From Igneacidithiobacillus sp041146875 (lineage in GTDB: Bacteria; Pseudomonadota; Gammaproteobacteria; Acidithiobacillales; Acidithiobacillaceae), in NCBI RefSeq assembly GCF_041146875.1, contig NZ_JBFRXP010000004.1, forward strand, positions 113,335 through 177,334: a stretch of DNA of 64,000 nt, written 5' to 3'. The first letter of the stretch is position 1, and every line of letters starts with the position of its first letter. The position numbers were made by a program, and so were the translations under genes. The notes under the pieces are model-generated. The model did not search any database. It saw only the letters and a program-made list of their open reading frames with translations, and had not been told where the DNA came from. Below are positions 35,434 to 43,759 of the stretch, in pieces.

Positions 35434-36206
35434 AATTGCGCCGCCCCTCTATCGTTCTGGGCCTAGTCGGCCTATTTTGTTTGAGCGGCTGCGCAACCAT
35501 GCAGGGTCCTGCGAGCGGATCTTCCGGGCAGGGCGATCCCTTTGAGCCAGTGAATAAGCCGATCTTCCATGCTAATTTGTGGTTGTTTCGTAATGTGTTG
35601 AGCCCGGTCAACCAGGGCTACGAAGCCGTCACGCCAAAATTTTTCCGTACGGGCGTGAGCAACGTTTTTGCCAATGCGGATATGCCCTATATCTTCCTTA
35701 ATGATTTTCTTCAGGGTCGAGTACAGCCGGGTATGGAAGGGTTGAGCCGCTTCCTCGTCAATTCCATCTTTGGTTTGGGTGGCATTTTTGATGTTGCTAA
35801 CAAACTCGATCTACCCAAGCAAGACAATAGCTTTGGTGTGACGCTGGGGGTTTGGGGAGTGCCGCAGGGACCGTATTTGGTGCTGCCTTTTTATGGTCCA
35901 AGCTCTCTGCGCAATCTGCCAGGGATGGCCCTGGCGATTTTTGTCTCGCCCCCGTATTATTTCCCCGCGAGCAACGCGCAGTGGGCGTGGACGGGGATGA
36001 GCGTTATCAATACCGGCCATGTGGATGCGCCGCAGGCAAGAATGGTCGAGGATGCCGTGAATCCCTATGTGTTTGCGCGCAACGCCTGGGAGCAACATGA
36101 GCAATTTCTGATTGATGGCGGTAAGGTCAACAAGGAGCAGTTGTTACAGGGCTTGGATTTGCCGCCGCCAACGGCTGCGACCGGGTCTGCTGCTGCTGCA
36201 CCGTGA
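35430..36206 (+). CDS. mlaA: MlaA (VacJ)-family outer-membrane lipoprotein
   Basis: 258 residues with a lipoprotein signal ending in LSGC (Cys21). Family features are DPFEPVNKPIFHANLWLFRNV, FFRTGVSNVFANADMPYIFLNDFLQG, SRFLVNSIFGLGGIFDVANKL and GVPQGPYLVLPFYGPSSLRN. In the Mla system MlaA removes phospholipids from the outer leaflet. The GTG start overlaps hpnM. No MlaBDEF genes are adjacent, so here it pairs with HpnM. The tail is Ala/Pro-rich. Confidence 0.93.
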   Translation: MKLRRPSIVLGLVGLFCLSGCATMQGPASGSSGQGDPFEPVNKPIFHANLWLFRNVLSPVNQGYEAVTPKFFRTGVSNVFANADMPYIFLNDFLQGRVQPGMEGLSRFLVNSIFGLGGIFDVANKLDLPKQDNSFGVTLGVWGVPQGPYLVLPFYGPSSLRNLPGMALAIFVSPPYYFPASNAQWAWTGMSVINTGHVDAPQARMVEDAVNPYVFARNAWEQHEQFLIDGGKVNKEQLLQGLDLPPPTAATGSAAAAP

Positions 36207-36217
36207 AGGGAGAAAGT

Positions 36218-36502
36218 TTGGACACAGAAATCGTCAAACGTATCGCGCATCTGAGTCGTATTGCCTTGCCAGAAGCAGAACTGCCACAGGTGGCGGATCA
36301 GTTGGAGCGAATCTTTGCGCTGGTAGCAGAGATGCAGGCGGTGCCGACCGAGGGGATTGAGCCGATGGCGCACCCTCTGGACCTGCAGCAGCCGTTGCGC
36401 CCGGATCTGTTGCGGCAAGAGTGCTTGTCCAGAGAGGAATTGATGGCCTCGGCGCCACATGCGCAGGATGGGCTGTTTTTGGTTCCCAAAGTCATCGAAT
36501 AA
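36218..36502 (+). CDS. gatC: Asp-tRNA(Asn)/Glu-tRNA(Gln) amidotransferase subunit C
   Basis: 94 residues. GatC bridges GatA and GatB in the transamidation complex that makes Gln-tRNA(Gln) or Asn-tRNA(Asn). IVKRIAHLSRIALPEAEL and the C-terminal PHAQDGLFLVPKVIE are typical. I chose TTG at 36218 because AAGGGAGA sits just upstream. A GTG at 36203 overlapping the mlaA stop is the alternative and would add five residues. Confidence 0.9.
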   Translation: MDTEIVKRIAHLSRIALPEAELPQVADQLERIFALVAEMQAVPTEGIEPMAHPLDLQQPLRPDLLRQECLSREELMASAPHAQDGLFLVPKVIE

Positions 36503-36511
36503 GGTATGGTT

Positions 36512-37978
36512 ATGGAACTCCACCAGATGGGCGTAACGGAGCTCGCTGCCGGGCTACGCAAGAAAGATTTTTCCGCGGTAGAGCTTAGCGATGCACTGTT
36601 ACAACGCATCCGCAAGTCGCAGGACGCTATCAATGCATTTATCAGCGTCAGCGAAGAGCTGGCATTGGCGCAGGCAAACGCCGCAGATCAACGACGTGCC
36701 CAGGGAGACGCCAATCCCTTGCTGGGGATTCCTCTGGCGCACAAAGATATCTTTTGTACCCGTGGTCAGCGTACAACTTGTGGTTCGAAGATGCTGGCGG
36801 ATTTCATCTCTCCCTACGACGCAACTGTAGTACAGCGTCTGCAGGGAGCCGGCATGGTTAGCTTGGGCAAACTCAACATGGATGAGTTCGCCATGGGCTC
36901 ATCCAATGAAACCAGCTTTTTTGGCCCGGTGCGTAATCCGTGGGATCGTGCGCGTGTCCCGGGCGGGTCTTCGGGTGGCTCGGCGGCGGCGTTGGCAGCG
37001 CGTTTGCTGCCCGCCGCCACGGGTACCGATACCGGCGGCTCTATTCGCCAGCCGGCGGCCTTCTGCGGAGTCACCGGTCTCAAGCCCACCTACGGTCGGG
37101 TATCGCGGTACGGTATGATTGCCTTCGCTTCTAGTCTCGATCAAGGCGGTCCGATGGCGCGCTCGGCTGCCGATTGTGCGCTGCTTATGGATGCCATGGC
37201 CGGCCACGACGCCCTCGATTCTACCAGTCATCCGCAGGGGGCAGGGCGCTTCTCGGCGGCACTTGGGCGTAATCTGCAGGGCTTGCGTATTGGCGTGCCC
37301 GAGGAGTTTTTTGGTGATGGACTCGACCCGGAAGTGGCGCAAGCGGTGCAAGATGCCATCCAGTGGTATGCTAGCCAGGGTGCCGAGATTCGTCCCGTGC
37401 GTTTGCCCAACAATGCCCATGCCGTCAGCACCTATTATGTTTTGGCACCGGCAGAGGCCTCCAGCAACCTGTCCCGCTTTGACGGGGTGCGCTACAGCCA
37501 TCGCAGTGCTGTGAGTGCAGATTTGCAGGATCTCTATCTGCAGTCACGCTACGAAGGCTTCGGCCCTGAAGTACGGCGCCGTATTCTGATCGGTAGTTAT
37601 GTCCTTTCGGCCGGCTACTACGATGCCTACTACCGCAAGGCACAGCAGGTCCGCGCCCTGATCCGTGAGGACTTTCGCCGCGCCTTTGCCGAGGTAGATG
37701 TGATTATGGGACCAGCCACCCCTTCCACAGCCTTCGCTTTGGGTGCCAAAAGTGCAGACCCGGTAGCGATGTATCTGGCCGATATCTACACCATTGCTGT
37801 CAATCTGGCGGGTATCCCCGCGCTGAGTCTGCCTTGTGGTTTCAGCAAAGACGGCCTACCCATCGGCTTGCAGATCATGGGGGATTACTTTGCTGATGAG
37901 CTGATTCTGGGCCTCGGTGATGCCTATCAGCGGGATAGCGATTGGCATCGACGTTCGCCAAGCGGGGAGGGGCAATGA
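36512..37978 (+). CDS. gatA: Asp-tRNA(Asn)/Glu-tRNA(Gln) amidotransferase subunit A
   Basis: 488-residue amidase that releases ammonia from glutamine. The Ser-cisSer-Lys triad motifs are visible: GIPLAHKDIF (Lys), VPGGSSGGSAAALAARLLP (nucleophile region) and GTDTGGSIRQPAAFCGVTGLKPTYGRVSR. The ATG at 36512 has AAGG seven bases upstream; an ATG at 36506 is too close to it. It overlaps gatB by four bases. Confidence 0.97.
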   Translation: MELHQMGVTELAAGLRKKDFSAVELSDALLQRIRKSQDAINAFISVSEELALAQANAADQRRAQGDANPLLGIPLAHKDIFCTRGQRTTCGSKMLADFISPYDATVVQRLQGAGMVSLGKLNMDEFAMGSSNETSFFGPVRNPWDRARVPGGSSGGSAAALAARLLPAATGTDTGGSIRQPAAFCGVTGLKPTYGRVSRYGMIAFASSLDQGGPMARSAADCALLMDAMAGHDALDSTSHPQGAGRFSAALGRNLQGLRIGVPEEFFGDGLDPEVAQAVQDAIQWYASQGAEIRPVRLPNNAHAVSTYYVLAPAEASSNLSRFDGVRYSHRSAVSADLQDLYLQSRYEGFGPEVRRRILIGSYVLSAGYYDAYYRKAQQVRALIREDFRRAFAEVDVIMGPATPSTAFALGAKSADPVAMYLADIYTIAVNLAGIPALSLPCGFSKDGLPIGLQIMGDYFADELILGLGDAYQRDSDWHRRSPSGEGQ

Positions 37979-39411
37979 GCATGGCCTGGGAAGTCGTCAT
38001 TGGTCTTGAGGTACATGTTCAGCTCAACACCAGCAGCAAGATTTTTTGTGCCTGCTCTACTGCCTTTGGCGCGGAGCCCAATGCGCACACCTGTCCAGTC
38101 TGCCTGGCCATGCCGGGTGCGCTACCGGTTTTAAACGAAGCGGCGGTGAATAAAGCCATTGCCTTTGGTTTGGCCATTGGCGCCGAGCTGAACCGGCGCA
38201 GTGTCTTTGCTCGGAAAAACTATTTCTATCCGGATCTACCCAAAGGGTATCAGATCAGCCAGTACGAAATTCCGATCGTTGGCACTGGTCATTTGGATAT
38301 TTTGCTGGCCGATGGAGAAGAAAAGCGCATCAACATTACGCGTGCGCATCTGGAAGAAGACGCGGGTAAATCTTTGCATGAGGCCTATGCGGGAGAGTCC
38401 GGTATCGACCTCAACCGCGCAGGTACACCACTTTTGGAAATCGTATCCGAGCCAGATCTGCGCTCCGCTACGGAGGCCGTTGCCTACCTGAAAAAATTGC
38501 ATGCGTTAGTGCGCTATCTCGATATTTCCGACGGCAATATGCAGGAAGGCTCTTTTCGCTGTGATGCCAATGTCTCCCTGCGGCGTCCCGGTGCGCCCTT
38601 CGGAACGCGTGCCGAAATCAAGAATCTCAATTCCTTCCGCTTTCTGGAAAAGGCCATCGGCTATGAAGTCTTGCGCCAGCAGGACATCCTCGAATCTGGT
38701 GGCAAAGTAGTGCAGGAGACTCGTCTCTACGATGCCAACCAGGGCGAGACGCGCTCCATGCGCAGCAAGGAAGAGGCAAACGATTACCGCTACTTCCCCG
38801 ACCCGGATCTCCTGCCCCTGCAACTCGATTCCGAGCGCATTGAGGCCGTGCGCAAAGGGCTACCAGAATTGCCGGATGCGCGTAAGTTGCGTTTTATGGA
38901 GCAGTATGGTCTGCCGGCCTATGATGCCGCCGTTCTCACCGCAGCGCGTGAACTGGCGGATTACTACGAAGTGGTGGCGGCAGGACAGGATGCGAAACTC
39001 GCGGCCAACTGGGTGATGGGTGACTTGCTGGGTGCGCTGAACAAGACTGGCCTGGAGATCGAGGCTTGCCCGGTAGCGGCAACAGAGCTGCGACTACTAT
39101 TGGCCCGTATAGCTGATCAGACCATTTCCGGAAAAATCGCTAAAGAAATCTTTGAGATCCTCTTCTATGAGGGAGGCTCTGTCGATGCCATTATTGATGC
39201 GCGTGGGCTGCGGCAGATTACCGATACGACGGCCATCGTTGCCATGATCGATGAGATCATCCAAAAAAATCCGCAGCAGGCAGCAGATTATCGTGCCGGG
39301 AAGGAAAAGCTATTTGGCTTTTTCGTGGGACAGGTGATGAAGGCTAGTCAAGGCAAGGCCAACCCCGATCAGGTCAATGCCTTGCTACGGGAACGTCTAC
39401 AGGCTGGCTAA
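37975..39411 (+). CDS. gatB: Asp-tRNA(Asn)/Glu-tRNA(Gln) amidotransferase subunit B
   Basis: 478 residues. GatB phosphorylates the misacylated Glu-tRNA or Asp-tRNA and completes amidation. EVVIGLEVHVQLNTSSKIFC, HTCPVCLAMPGALPVLN, ARKNYFYPDLPKGYQISQ and the zinc-type cysteines at the N-terminus mark the family. The C-terminal YqeY-like tRNA-binding domain ends near VNALLRERLQA. It overlaps gatA (ATGA) and closes this long plus-strand run at a strong terminator. Confidence 0.97.
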   Translation: MSMAWEVVIGLEVHVQLNTSSKIFCACSTAFGAEPNAHTCPVCLAMPGALPVLNEAAVNKAIAFGLAIGAELNRRSVFARKNYFYPDLPKGYQISQYEIPIVGTGHLDILLADGEEKRINITRAHLEEDAGKSLHEAYAGESGIDLNRAGTPLLEIVSEPDLRSATEAVAYLKKLHALVRYLDISDGNMQEGSFRCDANVSLRRPGAPFGTRAEIKNLNSFRFLEKAIGYEVLRQQDILESGGKVVQETRLYDANQGETRSMRSKEEANDYRYFPDPDLLPLQLDSERIEAVRKGLPELPDARKLRFMEQYGLPAYDAAVLTAARELADYYEVVAAGQDAKLAANWVMGDLLGALNKTGLEIEACPVAATELRLLLARIADQTISGKIAKEIFEILFYEGGSVDAIIDARGLRQITDTTAIVAMIDEIIQKNPQQAADYRAGKEKLFGFFVGQVMKASQGKANPDQVNALLRERLQAG

Positions 39412-39418
39412 AACCAAA

Positions 39419-39450
39419 AGCGCCCGACATCAAGTGTCGGGCGCTTTCTT
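39419..39450. terminator. Bidirectional rho-independent terminator after gatB
   Basis: AGCGCCCGACA at 39419-39429 pairs perfectly with TGTCGGGCGCT at 39435-39445, with a five-base loop. TTCTTT follows on the plus strand. On the minus strand the stem is followed by TTTTGGTTTT. It sits between the convergent gatB and the SCP2-like gene and can end both transcripts. Confidence 0.9.
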
Positions 39451-39463
39451 TATGTGCCTCTTT

Positions 39464-39970
39464 TTAAGAAGCTGGGACCGTGGCCGGCACTTCCTTTACC
39501 AGCTTCAGGAATTCAGAGAAAGGCCCCATGTTTTCCATGGCTTCCATCTTCGGTCCCTTGAAGTTAAGGCGACCAAACATCATTGCCATCATCGGCGAGC
39601 CCATGTGATGCCAGTCATGGGTGGTAGCCCACATTTTGTAATCGTAGCTGTAATTCAGGTCGGTAACTTTGATGGGGCCGCCATAGGTGCATTCTGCCTT
39701 GCCATCTTTCGCGGAAATTTCGAGTTGCACGGGTGGCGTGGATTTCATGCTCGAATCAGAAATCTCCATAACTTTGTAACCTTTGCCGCCGTTGTTTTTG
39801 ATCCAAGAACCTGCCAATTTGGTGGTCAGTGTATCGTTCTGATTCCAGGCGCTGCAGAGCTCCTTGGCCCACGCTGGTGACATGAAATCGGGGGCTGCGG
39901 CAAAGGCCAGGGCAGGTGCAGCAATAACCGAGCCAAGCACGGCAGACAACAACAGTTTTTTGATCATCAT
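39464..39970 (-). CDS. Exported SCP2-like lipid-binding protein
   Basis: 168 residues with a signal peptide (KKLLLSAVLGSVIAAPALAFA). The mature part fits the SCP-2 sterol-transfer pattern: LCSAWNQNDTLTTKLAGSW, NNGGKGYKVMEI, an amphipathic middle, and MMAMMFGRLNFKGPKMEAMENMGPF near the end. The SCP2 fold makes a hydrophobic tunnel for lipids; the ligand is not known here, and hopanoids or quinones are guesses. GAGGAG precedes the tandem ATGs, of which either could be used. A TATACA -10 lies about 40 bases upstream. It is a single gene, bounded by the gatB terminator. Confidence 0.75.
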   Translation of the reverse strand: MMIKKLLLSAVLGSVIAAPALAFAAAPDFMSPAWAKELCSAWNQNDTLTTKLAGSWIKNNGGKGYKVMEISDSSMKSTPPVQLEISAKDGKAECTYGGPIKVTDLNYSYDYKMWATTHDWHHMGSPMMAMMFGRLNFKGPKMEAMENMGPFSEFLKLVKEVPATVPAS

Positions 39971-40009
39971 CCTTCTCCTCTTCCCGCTTGTTGATAAAAA
40001 CTTTACGAG

Positions 40010-40015
40010 TGTATA
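40010..40015 (-). promoter_or_regulatory. Probable -10 box for the SCP2-like gene
   Basis: TATACA reads on the minus strand 40 bases before the ATG, in an AT-rich 132-base gap. A TTGCTG -35-like sequence lies about 19 bases upstream, longer than ideal, so the exact -35 is unsure. Confidence 0.35.
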
Positions 40016-40102
40016 GCGAAACCGCGATGCGGGACAGCAATAGATTTTTATTTTGGAATAAGACAGAAAGATAAAGAATATCAGGGTATTCTAAAACCTT
40101 GG

Positions 40103-41254
40103 TTACGCTCCAGCGCGGGGACTAAATAATCTCTCATATTCGCCAATCGCGAAGCGATCGGTCATGCCGGCAATGTAATCTGCCACCACCCGTGCGCGGC
40201 GGCGCTGGTCGCTAGTATAGTCACGCAGATATAACTGCTGCTTAAGCGGCAAGAGCTGCGGATCAGCAAAGAGGATCTCGAAAATTTGGCGGACCGTGCG
40301 CTTTGCCTTTTCTGCCTGGCGATGCACTTGCGGATGACGGTAGAGATTGGCCATCAAAAAGGCTTTTAACGTACGAATGGCGCGCACCATATCGGGACTA
40401 TGGGCCGCTAACGGCTCAGAGTGCTGACGCACGTCTGCCAAGCTGCGAATGTCAGCAGCGGCGATGCGTGCGGTGCTATGTTCGACAAGGTCGGTGATCA
40501 ACAGGTTGATCAGGCGGCGACCCGCCTCGTGACGGAGTACACTGCGCGGTGCCGCGGGATAGAGCCGCTGGACCTCAAAATAGATGGGTCCAAACATGGT
40601 TTCTTGGCACAGGGCGTCAAGGTGGAGGAGCCCCGCCCGCAGACCATCGTCAATGTCATGATTATTGTAAGCAATTTCATCTGCCAGATTGGTGATCTGC
40701 GCCTCTAGGCTGGCCTGTTCACCCTTTAGAAAGCGCTCGCCAACGTCTCCTAATTTCTCTGCGCGATTGCGACTACAGTGTTTGAGGATTCCCTCGCGGG
40801 TCTCGAAGGTGAGATTCAGGCCCGGAAAGTCGCCATAGCGCATCTCCAGCACATCCACCACGCGTAACGACTGAATGTTGTGTTCAAAGCCACCATATTC
40901 TGCCATGCAGCTATTCAGCGCATCCTGGCCAGCATGACCAAAGGGGGTATGGCCAAGATCATGGGCCAGAGAGATGGCCTCGACCAAGTCTTCATCAAGG
41001 CACAGTTGGCGAGCGATCGAGCGCGCCACCTGGCCGACTTCCAGGCTATGGGTGAGGCGGGTACGGTAGAGATCGCCCTCATGATTGACGAAGACTTGGG
41101 TTTTATATTCGAGACGGCGGAAGGCAGTGGAGTGAATAACCCGATCACGATCGCGCTGGTACTCGCTGCGCCCACCTGTCGGCTCGCTCTCCGCGTGACG
41201 CCGACCGAGACTGTGCTGGCGGTGCGCAGCGTAGCTGGCAAGACTCTGCTCCAT
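40103..41254 (-). CDS. dGTPase-like HD-domain triphosphohydrolase
   Basis: 383 residues of the deoxyguanosinetriphosphate triphosphohydrolase-like family. The HD metal site is given by RLTHSLEVGQVARSIAR and LAHDLGHTPFGHAG, with ADEIAYNNHDIDDGL supplying later residues. RDRDRVIHSTAFRRLEYKTQVF is the usual N-terminal block. The ATG follows the thyX stop directly (TAAATG). Linked to thyX, it fits control of deoxynucleotide pools. Confidence 0.92.
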   Translation of the reverse strand: MEQSLASYAAHRQHSLGRRHAESEPTGGRSEYQRDRDRVIHSTAFRRLEYKTQVFVNHEGDLYRTRLTHSLEVGQVARSIARQLCLDEDLVEAISLAHDLGHTPFGHAGQDALNSCMAEYGGFEHNIQSLRVVDVLEMRYGDFPGLNLTFETREGILKHCSRNRAEKLGDVGERFLKGEQASLEAQITNLADEIAYNNHDIDDGLRAGLLHLDALCQETMFGPIYFEVQRLYPAAPRSVLRHEAGRRLINLLITDLVEHSTARIAAADIRSLADVRQHSEPLAAHSPDMVRAIRTLKAFLMANLYRHPQVHRQAEKAKRTVRQIFEILFADPQLLPLKQQLYLRDYTSDQRRRARVVADYIAGMTDRFAIGEYERLFSPRAGA

Positions 41255-42061
41255 TTAGGAATGGCTCTCGGCGAGGATTTGTTCCATGGTACTGGCAAGA
41301 AGGGGTAAACGGCGGGCGAAGAGCAGGTAGGCAGCGTCGGCATATTGGCGAATTTCGTACTGCGCATCGGGCTTGCGCCGCAGGCGAAAGAAGTTCATCA
41401 GGCTGCGGAAATTGACGGTCCAATAGACGTCTGAATAGGCGGCTACCGGCATCACGTTGCGCAATAGCTCTCGCGCCCGACCGCGGTAGGGATCCCGCCC
41501 ACCGCTTTTGGCCGGCAGTGTACCGTCTGCGCGTGCGGCATCGATGCGCGAACAGGCATCGCCGTACTGCTTTTCGTACCAAGTGAACAATTGCGCCATT
41601 AGCGCTTCATATTCCGCTATCGATTCTTCGTCGAGCACCGCGTAGCCATCGACGGTACGTGCCGCAAGGTCGGGCACATAGGCTTCAGAGATGGGCTTGC
41701 GGTAACGCATGGAAAACTCGTTCCAGCTGGAAATTCGGTGCTTGACCCACTGCCGCAAAACAAAAATCGGTGCGACAAAACGAAAGCGGAAATATACCGT
41801 TTCAAAGGGAGTGCCGTGCTGGTCGCGCAACAATTGATAGAGCAGGTGGCGATCGCGTTCGCTAAAGGATTCAGCATTAGCGAGGCGGTTGTTAGTAGTG
41901 CTGATGCGTGCCGTATTGACGATGGTGGCCTCATCCCCCCAGCTATCTTCGAGCTCAATAAAACCAAAGTTGCCGATACGCAGGCAGGCGTCTGGGTGCA
42001 CACGCAAGCGCTCGGCAATCTCTTCCTCGAGCTCATTAGTGGCCTTGTTGTGTTCTGCCAT
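41255..42061 (-). CDS. thyX: Flavin-dependent thymidylate synthase ThyX
   Basis: 268 residues. It makes dTMP from dUMP using FAD and methylenetetrahydrofolate. The signature is KHRISSWNEFSMRY at 107-120, matching RHRxxSxNExSxRY except for Lys107 in place of the first Arg. RELLRNVMPVAAYSDVYWTVNFRSLMNFFRLR is the second family block. The ATG lies two bases after the aroB stop. The frame joins aroB and the HD protein in one run. Confidence 0.95.
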   Translation of the reverse strand: MAEHNKATNELEEEIAERLRVHPDACLRIGNFGFIELEDSWGDEATIVNTARISTTNNRLANAESFSERDRHLLYQLLRDQHGTPFETVYFRFRFVAPIFVLRQWVKHRISSWNEFSMRYRKPISEAYVPDLAARTVDGYAVLDEESIAEYEALMAQLFTWYEKQYGDACSRIDAARADGTLPAKSGGRDPYRGRARELLRNVMPVAAYSDVYWTVNFRSLMNFFRLRRKPDAQYEIRQYADAAYLLFARRLPLLASTMEQILAESHS

Positions 42062-42063
42062 GT

Positions 42064-43146
42064 TTACTCCATATAAGCGTTGAGAGTTTGCCGAATGGCA
42101 GCCTCAGGTACGTCGCCGGTAATGATCGATTCGCCGATGCTGCGCAGTAAGATGAAGTGAATCTGCCCGCCAGCGACTTTTTTGTCGATGCGCATAAAGC
42201 GCAGATATTCTTCTACCGGTAGGCGTGGGGCATGGGTTGGTAGGCCCGCGGCTTGCACGAGACGGAAGATGCGTGCCTGCTCGCTTTCGCGCAGCAGGTC
42301 GAGGCGGCGGGAGAGGTCGGCCGCCATGACCATGCCGATAGCCACCGCTTCGCCATGTAGGTACGTGCCGTAGCCGGTTGCGGCCTCGATTGCGTGACCA
42401 AAGGTGTGGCCATAATTGAGGATGGCACGTAATCCGCCCTCGAGCTCGTCCCGCGCTACGACTTCAGCCTTGTCGGTGCAGGATTCATGAATGACTCGCG
42501 CCAGGGCATCACCATCTTCGGCGAGGATGGCATCCAAGTGATCTTCCAGCCAGGCGAAAAACCCGGGATCGTTGATCAGCCCGTATTTGATCACCTCGGC
42601 CAGACCGGAACGAAATTCCCGCTGTGGCAGGCTATCCAGGGTATCAACATCGGCAATCACCGCACGCGGCTGATAGAAGGCACCGATCATGTTCTTGCCC
42701 AGGGGATGGTTGACGCCGGTCTTGCCGCCAACCGAGGAATCGACCATCGCCAGTAAGGTCGTTGGCACCTGCACAAAGGGAATGCCGCGTTGATAGATGG
42801 CGGCAACGAAGCCACCCAAATCACCGATGACTCCACCACCCAGCGCACACAAGCTAGCGTCACGCCCCAGTCCGGCCGCCAACATCTGCGCACAGACTAG
42901 TTCTACTGTGGCGAGAGATTTGCTCGCTTCCCCATGCGGCACGATGATCTCCACCAGGGGACGCTGGGCGCGCGCCAGGGTTTCCCGCAAGGCAGGTAGG
43001 TAGAGGGGTGCCACCAAGTCATCGGAGAGGATTGCGACGCCTCCCGGACTGAGGTGGGGAAGGAAGCGTTGCGCATCGTGTAGTATCCCGGACCCGATGT
43101 GTATGGGGTAGGAACGTGCGCCGAGTTGGACCTGGAGGCTTGGCAT
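42064..43146 (-). CDS. aroB: 3-dehydroquinate synthase
   Basis: 360-residue NAD- and zinc-dependent enzyme of the shikimate pathway. GGGVIGDLGGFVAAIYQRGIPFVQVPTTLLAMVDSSVGGKTGVNH is the unmistakable core (positions about 98-140). GHTFGHAIEA provides zinc-binding His. The ATG at 43146 is preferred to one at 43179 because GGAAGAG lies upstream and MPSLQVQLGARSYPI is a natural start. It follows aroK by 73 bases, the usual aroKB order. Confidence 0.95.
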   Translation of the reverse strand: MPSLQVQLGARSYPIHIGSGILHDAQRFLPHLSPGGVAILSDDLVAPLYLPALRETLARAQRPLVEIIVPHGEASKSLATVELVCAQMLAAGLGRDASLCALGGGVIGDLGGFVAAIYQRGIPFVQVPTTLLAMVDSSVGGKTGVNHPLGKNMIGAFYQPRAVIADVDTLDSLPQREFRSGLAEVIKYGLINDPGFFAWLEDHLDAILAEDGDALARVIHESCTDKAEVVARDELEGGLRAILNYGHTFGHAIEAATGYGTYLHGEAVAIGMVMAADLSRRLDLLRESEQARIFRLVQAAGLPTHAPRLPVEEYLRFMRIDKKVAGGQIHFILLRSIGESIITGDVPEAAIRQTLNAYME

Positions 43147-43219
43147 TGGGGGAATCTCTTCCTGCGTACTTGCCTCCATTGTAGGGGGCTACCGGCTCTC
43201 TGCAAAGTTTTTTGCGGCA

Positions 43220-43759
43220 CTAGCCATTACAGAGGTTACGCAGGTGGCGCAAAATCTGGCGCAGTACTTGGTCTGAGCGCAGGGCGTCGCCGCGTACTCG
43301 CCAGTGCGCTGTTTGGCGGTAGAGTGGCGTACGTTGGGTCGCGAGCTCCTCTAGTCGCTGCCGGAGGTTGTCTACCTGCAATAGGGGGCGTTGACGATCG
43401 TGACGCAGCCGCTTGAGCTGTTCGGTGACGCTGACTTCGAGATAAATCACCTCGCCCATGTGGCGCAGCAGTCCACGATTGCGAGGGTCGAGAATGGCGC
43501 CCCCCCCGGTAGCCAACACAATGTCCTCATCCTCGTTGGTAATATCCTGGAGCACGCGATGTTCGCGTTCGCGAAATCCTGCCTCGCCTTCAATGGCAAA
43601 GATGGTGGGAATATCCACGCCAGTTGCAGCGACGATGCGCGCGTCGGAGTCAACGAATTGCCAACGCAAACGGGCCGCCAAAAGGCGGCCGATGGTGCTC
43701 TTGCCCGACCCCATGGGGCCGATGAGGATGATTCTAGCCAGCGTCGTCTCCCGGTTCAC
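43220..43759 (-). CDS. aroK: Shikimate kinase
   Basis: 179 residues. It phosphorylates shikimate with ATP. The P-loop GPMGSGKST is at 14-22, the shikimate site includes DSDARI and GFREREHRVL, and ATGGGAIL with the lid RQRPLL follows. The start appears to be GTG at 43759, inside the end of pilQ (26-base overlap). No good ribosome site is seen there, suggesting coupling to pilQ, as in the conserved pilQ-aroK-aroB order. Confidence 0.93.
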   Translation of the reverse strand: MNRETTLARIILIGPMGSGKSTIGRLLAARLRWQFVDSDARIVAATGVDIPTIFAIEGEAGFREREHRVLQDITNEDEDIVLATGGGAILDPRNRGLLRHMGEVIYLEVSVTEQLKRLRHDRQRPLLQVDNLRQRLEELATQRTPLYRQTAHWRVRGDALRSDQVLRQILRHLRNLCNG

